This document shows positions 61,701-64,000 of a DNA stretch of 64,000 bases, one piece after another. Each line of letters starts with the position of its first letter. Position 1 is the stretch's first letter. This DNA comes from Nitrogeniibacter aestuarii (GTDB taxonomy: Bacteria; Pseudomonadota; Gammaproteobacteria; Burkholderiales; Rhodocyclaceae), in contig NZ_CP071321.1 in assembly GCF_017309585.1 (NCBI RefSeq), forward strand, positions 2,108,001 through 2,172,000. The letters run 5' to 3'. The position numbers and the translations under genes were made by a program. The notes beneath the pieces were generated by a model. The model made no database searches. It saw only the letters and a list, made by a program, of their open reading frames with translations, and was not told the origin of the DNA.

Positions 61701-64000
61701 GGTCGGTTTCTCGGGCAGTTCCGCCAATTTCTACGAGGGCGATCCGGCCCTCTACGACACCGAATTCATCGTCACCGACGCCGATTCGACCAACTTCGAC
61801 GGTGGTGTGCTGACATTGACAGTCGCATCGGGTGGTGGCGCGGGCGATGTGCTGTCACTGCGAAACGTGGGCACCGGTGCAGGCCAGATCGGCATCAGCG
61901 GCAGCAATGTCACCTATGGTGGCATTGTGATTGGCACCTGGAGTGGCAACGGTGACGGTAGTACGCCGGTGACGGTCACGTTCAATGCCAGTGCCGGCGT
62001 CGCTGCGGTGCAGGCGACTGCACGCGCGCTGACCTTTCAGAACACCATTGATGACCCGGCAGCCGGCGTGCGCCAGCTCTCCATGACCTTGACCGATGGT
62101 GACGGCGGCACCAGCACACCCACGACCATCGATATCAACGTGATTCCGGTGAACGATGCACCCACGATCTCGTCCAATGGAGGTGGGGCGTCGGCGGCTG
62201 TGAACGTGACCGAAAACCAGAGTGCTGTCACCACCGTCACCGCCACCGATCCAGAGGCCGCGGATGTGCTGACCTACACCCTGGCAGGTGGCGCCGATCA
62301 GTCACTGTTCTCGATCAACAGCAGCACGGGTGTGCTCACTTTCAACAGTGCGCCGAATTACGAATCTCCGGCCGACGCCGACACCAACAACGTCTATGAA
62401 GTGACCGTCCAGGTCTCTGACGGCAACGGCGGCACGGACACCCAGGCGATCAGCGTGACGGTTACGAATGTGAACGAGACGCCGACCCTGGTGAGCCTGT
62501 CCAACAGCACCGTGGCGGAGAACACCGACACCAGTGCCGGCTACAGCGTTGGCAGCCTGAGCACGACCGACCCGGATGCCGGCGACAGCTTCACCTACAC
62601 GATCGTTGGCGGTGCCGATCAGGCCGTGTTCAGCATCGGCGGCGCCGGTTCGAACGAACTGATCCTCACCGACGGCACGCTCGACTTCGAAACCCAGTCG
62701 AGCTACAGCGTGATCGTACGCAGCACCGATGCCGGAGGCCTCACGCGTGACGAGACCTTCACCGTCACGGTGACTGACCTGAACGAAGCCCCGGGCTTCA
62801 CCAGCAGCCCGGTGACCGGTGCCACAGAAGACGCCGCGTACAGCTACAGCATCACCACCACCGATCCGGACAGCGGCGCATCGCTGACGATCACGGCCAC
62901 CACGCTGCCGAGCTGGCTGACGCTCACCGACAACGGGGACGGCACTGCCACCCTGAGCGGCACGCCGACGAACAGCGAAGTGGGTAACCACAACGTGGTG
63001 CTGCAGGTTTCGGACGGCTCGCTGACCGACAGCCAGAGCTACACCGTCACGGTATCCAACACCAACGATGCCCCGACGATCACCAGCGGTGCCACGACCA
63101 ACGCGGCCGAGAATCAGACGGGCGCCACGACAGTCACCGCGTCCGATGTGGACGTGGGCGACACGCTCTCATACTCGATCATCGGCGGAGCCGATCAGGC
63201 GCTGTTCTCGATCAACAGCAGCGCGGGTGTGCTCACCTTCAACAGTGCCCCGAATTACGAATCTCCCTCCGACGCCGACACCAACAACGTCTATGAAGTG
63301 ACCGTCCAGGTCTCTGACGGCAACGGCGGCACGGACACCCAGGCGATCAGCGTGACGGTTACGAATGTGAACGAGACGCCGACCCTGGTGAGCCTGTCTA
63401 ACAGCTCCGTGGTTGAGAACACCGACACCAGTGCTGGCTACAGCGTTGGCAGCCCCAACACCACTGATCCGGACGCAGGCGACAGCTTCACCTACACCGT
63501 GGTCGGCGGCGCCGATCAGGCCGTGTTCAGCATCGGAGGGCCCGGTGCGAACGAACTGATCCTCACCGACGGCACACTCGACTTCGAAACCCAGTCGAGT
63601 TACCAGGTGATCGTACGCAGCACCGATGCCGGCGGCCTCACGCACGACGAAACCTTCACCGTCACGGTCAGCGACCTGAACGAAGCACCAAGCTTCACCA
63701 GTAGCCCGGTAACCGGCGCGACGGAAGAGGTCATTTACAGTCACACCTTGACCGCATCGGACCCGGACGCCGGAGCCAGTCTGAGCTACAGCGCCACGAC
63801 ACTGCCGGACTGGTTGTCCCTGACAGATCACGGTGACGGAACCGCCACGTTGTCAGGCACGCCGCAAAACGAAGATGTGGGCATCCACGATGTGGTCGTG
63901 GTGGTGTCCGATGGCAGCCTGACCGACACTCAGAGTTTTGCCATCACCGTGGCCAACACGAACGACGCGCCGCAGATTGTGTCTGTTACCGGTCCCGTCA
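58783..64000 (+). CDS. Giant adhesin-like protein: LEPR-like motif, DUF4347, cadherin/Ig repeats (5' part)
   Basis: The first 1,739 codons of a giant gene that continues past the window. There is no Sec signal. Residues 10-22 contain FEALEARILYSAD, like the LEPRxLL motif of giant surface proteins. DUF4347 spans about 47-200, with His106 (THG) and Cys149 (FYGCEVAG). Cys149 is the only cysteine in the whole visible sequence. A DNRLRE-like beta domain (about 215-395) follows, then cadherin/Ig-like and VCBS-like modules with DxDxD-type calcium loops, a jelly-roll carbohydrate-binding-like insert (about 670-830, nt 60799-61260), and from about residue 1124 a higher-order repeat of 299 residues containing three modules. 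Surface adhesion is expected from composition. The start ATG lies 3 bases after the adaptor gene. Confidence 0.88.
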   Translation, partial: MARPLPALSFEALEARILYSADLAPVTDATVVKAQEDEQTHAANELVFIDASLQDVDSLVASLQEDIDQGRQLEIIFLDPDRDGVDQISDALAGRTDITAVHVITHGQAGVIELGSTRLDGDSVLARSEDIAAWSSALTRDADLLFYGCEVAGTDTGEALVRDLAFLTGADVAASDDLTGDALLGGDWQLEYRTGQIETTTLYSFGPIEWNGTLGSVSFQEGTAGYTGTQDTYLDDSSPNSSFGSTTTILIDSGATEQQGLVRFDNIFGSDAGKIPVGATITGVTLKIYVVGTDPADKVNVHRMTTAWNETTTWNNLGGIDVGVDTLSGYDYQIDAGTSGTVSMSSAALIATVQAWANDPNSNYGWAFMSIQADNYAFNSSENATVGTRPILEVTYTDPVAPSLDLDGDNSSGATDGDYFGAWTDGGGPVAIADADATIVDSDSSNLTSLTVTISNAIDGTNEVLAADTTGTSIVASYDANLNKLTLSGTDSVANYQQVLRTITYDNLAGTPDTTARTINFVANDGAGDSNTAVATLSMTGANSAPDGTDKTIVIAEDDTYTFSLADFGFSDVDGDNLLRVWIDTLPDQGFLLWNGATFAAGNWVDAGDIDAGQLSYRPPPDANGTPLATFTFRVQDDGGTVGGGIDTDAVANTITLQVNAVNDAPLVALDATNLVSNGSFESGATGWTGNGGVEAVTGKEAEFMVSAAPDGSYLVEVEGSVTSPDPSYIEQTITTEVGKTYVLSLWAVTRNQHNVQDMGMLSVNGVELDRFTTSSTWHEYAVSFTATSTSSTIRITSLGSDLDSTYAASGDSVGLLVDDVRVVAANNAASYTENGAAVVLSPTASLFDLEHQSSDDFSGATLSLARNSSPSPDDLFGATGTLSALTEGAALVVNGTTIGTVTTNSGGVLTLTFSAGATTALVDEMASQITYANSSDGPPSSLQVDWTLTDSDGGSDTAYTTVSIATSNDAPVVGFSGSSANFYEGDPALYDTEFIVTDADSTNFDGGVLTLTVASGGGAGDVLSLRNVGTGAGQIGISGSNVTYGGIVIGTWSGNGDGSTPVTVTFNASAGVAAVQATARALTFQNTIDDPAAGVRQLSMTLTDGDGGTSTPTTIDINVIPVNDAPTISSNGGGASAAVNVTENQSAVTTVTATDPEAADVLTYTLAGGADQSLFSINSSTGVLTFNSAPNYESPADADTNNVYEVTVQVSDGNGGTDTQAISVTVTNVNETPTLVSLSNSTVAENTDTSAGYSVGSLSTTDPDAGDSFTYTIVGGADQAVFSIGGAGSNELILTDGTLDFETQSSYSVIVRSTDAGGLTRDETFTVTVTDLNEAPGFTSSPVTGATEDAAYSYSITTTDPDSGASLTITATTLPSWLTLTDNGDGTATLSGTPTNSEVGNHNVVLQVSDGSLTDSQSYTVTVSNTNDAPTITSGATTNAAENQTGATTVTASDVDVGDTLSYSIIGGADQALFSINSSAGVLTFNSAPNYESPSDADTNNVYEVTVQVSDGNGGTDTQAISVTVTNVNETPTLVSLSNSSVVENTDTSAGYSVGSPNTTDPDAGDSFTYTVVGGADQAVFSIGGPGANELILTDGTLDFETQSSYQVIVRSTDAGGLTHDETFTVTVSDLNEAPSFTSSPVTGATEEVIYSHTLTASDPDAGASLSYSATTLPDWLSLTDHGDGTATLSGTPQNEDVGIHDVVVVVSDGSLTDTQSFAITVANTNDAPQIVSVTGPV
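62152..63063 (+). repeat. Repeat unit 1 of the giant adhesin-like gene
   Basis: A unit of about 304 codons made of three Ig/cadherin-like modules, each ending in an NDAP/NEAP-type motif. It is close to the next unit; a 130-base block (62372-62501) is identical to 63269-63398. Confidence 0.9.
63064..63960 (+). repeat. Repeat unit 2 of the giant adhesin-like gene
   Basis: The second unit, exactly 897 bases (299 codons), in frame with the first. The shift of 897 holds at the shared 130-base block, so the units differ only by short substitutions and a 5-codon size difference at the start. A third unit seems to begin at 63961. Confidence 0.9.

Noticed and set aside
58711..63831. Several minus-strand frames over the giant gene (58711-59688, 62302-62991, 63169-63831)
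   Set aside because: They are shadows of the plus-strand giant protein, whose frame stays open without a stop from 58783 to the window end and shows clear repeats. Two of the shadows resemble each other only because the plus-strand repeats do.
62152..63960. Direct repeats as insertion-sequence or transposon termini
   Set aside because: The repeats keep the reading frame and encode Ig-like modules, so they are internal protein repeats, not mobile-element ends.

Overview
The window looks like a chromosomal segment of a GC-rich, metabolically versatile betaproteobacterium, probably in or near the Rhodocyclales (Azoarcus/Thauera/Denitromonas type). This rests on gene content, not on a database match: polyhydroxyalkanoate (PHA) phasin and intracellular depolymerase genes, a 14-gene nuo operon following secG and tRNA-Leu, a class II (B12-dependent) ribonucleotide reductase, a cytoplasmic NAD-reducing hydrogenase and several c-di-GMP proteins. 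I see no prophage, insertion sequence, CRISPR array or rRNA.

Layout. 1-2.6 kb: the 3' part of an acyl-CoA synthetase, a tiny membrane protein and an NCS2-like permease. 2.7-5.1 kb: a molybdenum cofactor operon (mobB-moeA-moaD-moaE). 5.2-8.6 kb: a phasin gene (minus strand) divergent from clpB, which has a clear sigma-32 promoter. 8.7-13 kb: a FeeM-like acyltransferase fused to PilZ, a periplasmic binding protein, a GFA-family zinc protein, a GNAT enzyme and a MarC protein. 13-20.2 kb, all minus strand: a large sensor GGDEF-EAL protein, a glutathione transferase, an orphan DNA adenine methylase, the PHA depolymerase and a cold-shock protein. 20.5-25.2 kb: housekeeping genes rbgA-folP-glmM-tpiA-secG-tRNA-Leu(GAG). 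25.2-39.8 kb: the complete nuoA-N operon for respiratory complex I, ended by a strong terminator. 39.9-43.5 kb: a Nudix hydrolase convergent with nrdJ, whose upstream region carries a probable pair of NrdR boxes. 43.9-47.1 kb: an HD-GYP phosphodiesterase overlapping a hybrid histidine kinase. 47.2-52.2 kb: hoxFUYHW, a group 3d [NiFe]-hydrogenase with its maturation protease.

The most unusual part is 52.3-64 kb. Five consecutive plus-strand genes, mostly overlapping by 4-8 bases, encode a GAF-transmembrane-HlyD protein, a PqqD-like/M50 metalloprotease-like/HlyD membrane protein, a shortened SecA-like ATPase, a periplasmic adaptor and the first 1,739 residues of a giant repeat protein that runs off the window. 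The giant protein has no ordinary Sec signal. It begins with a LEPRxLL-like motif and a DUF4347 domain, followed by many cadherin/Ig-like repeats. I interpret the locus as a dedicated export and anchoring system for this adhesin-like protein. That function is inferred from gene content and order, not shown.

Two themes link the regions. One is electron input: complex I (NADH to quinone) and the Hox hydrogenase (H2 to NAD+) lie about 8 kb apart and share a homologous NADH-binding module. The other is surface or second-messenger signalling: a GGDEF-EAL protein, an HD-GYP protein, a PilZ fusion and a giant adhesin with its own transport genes.
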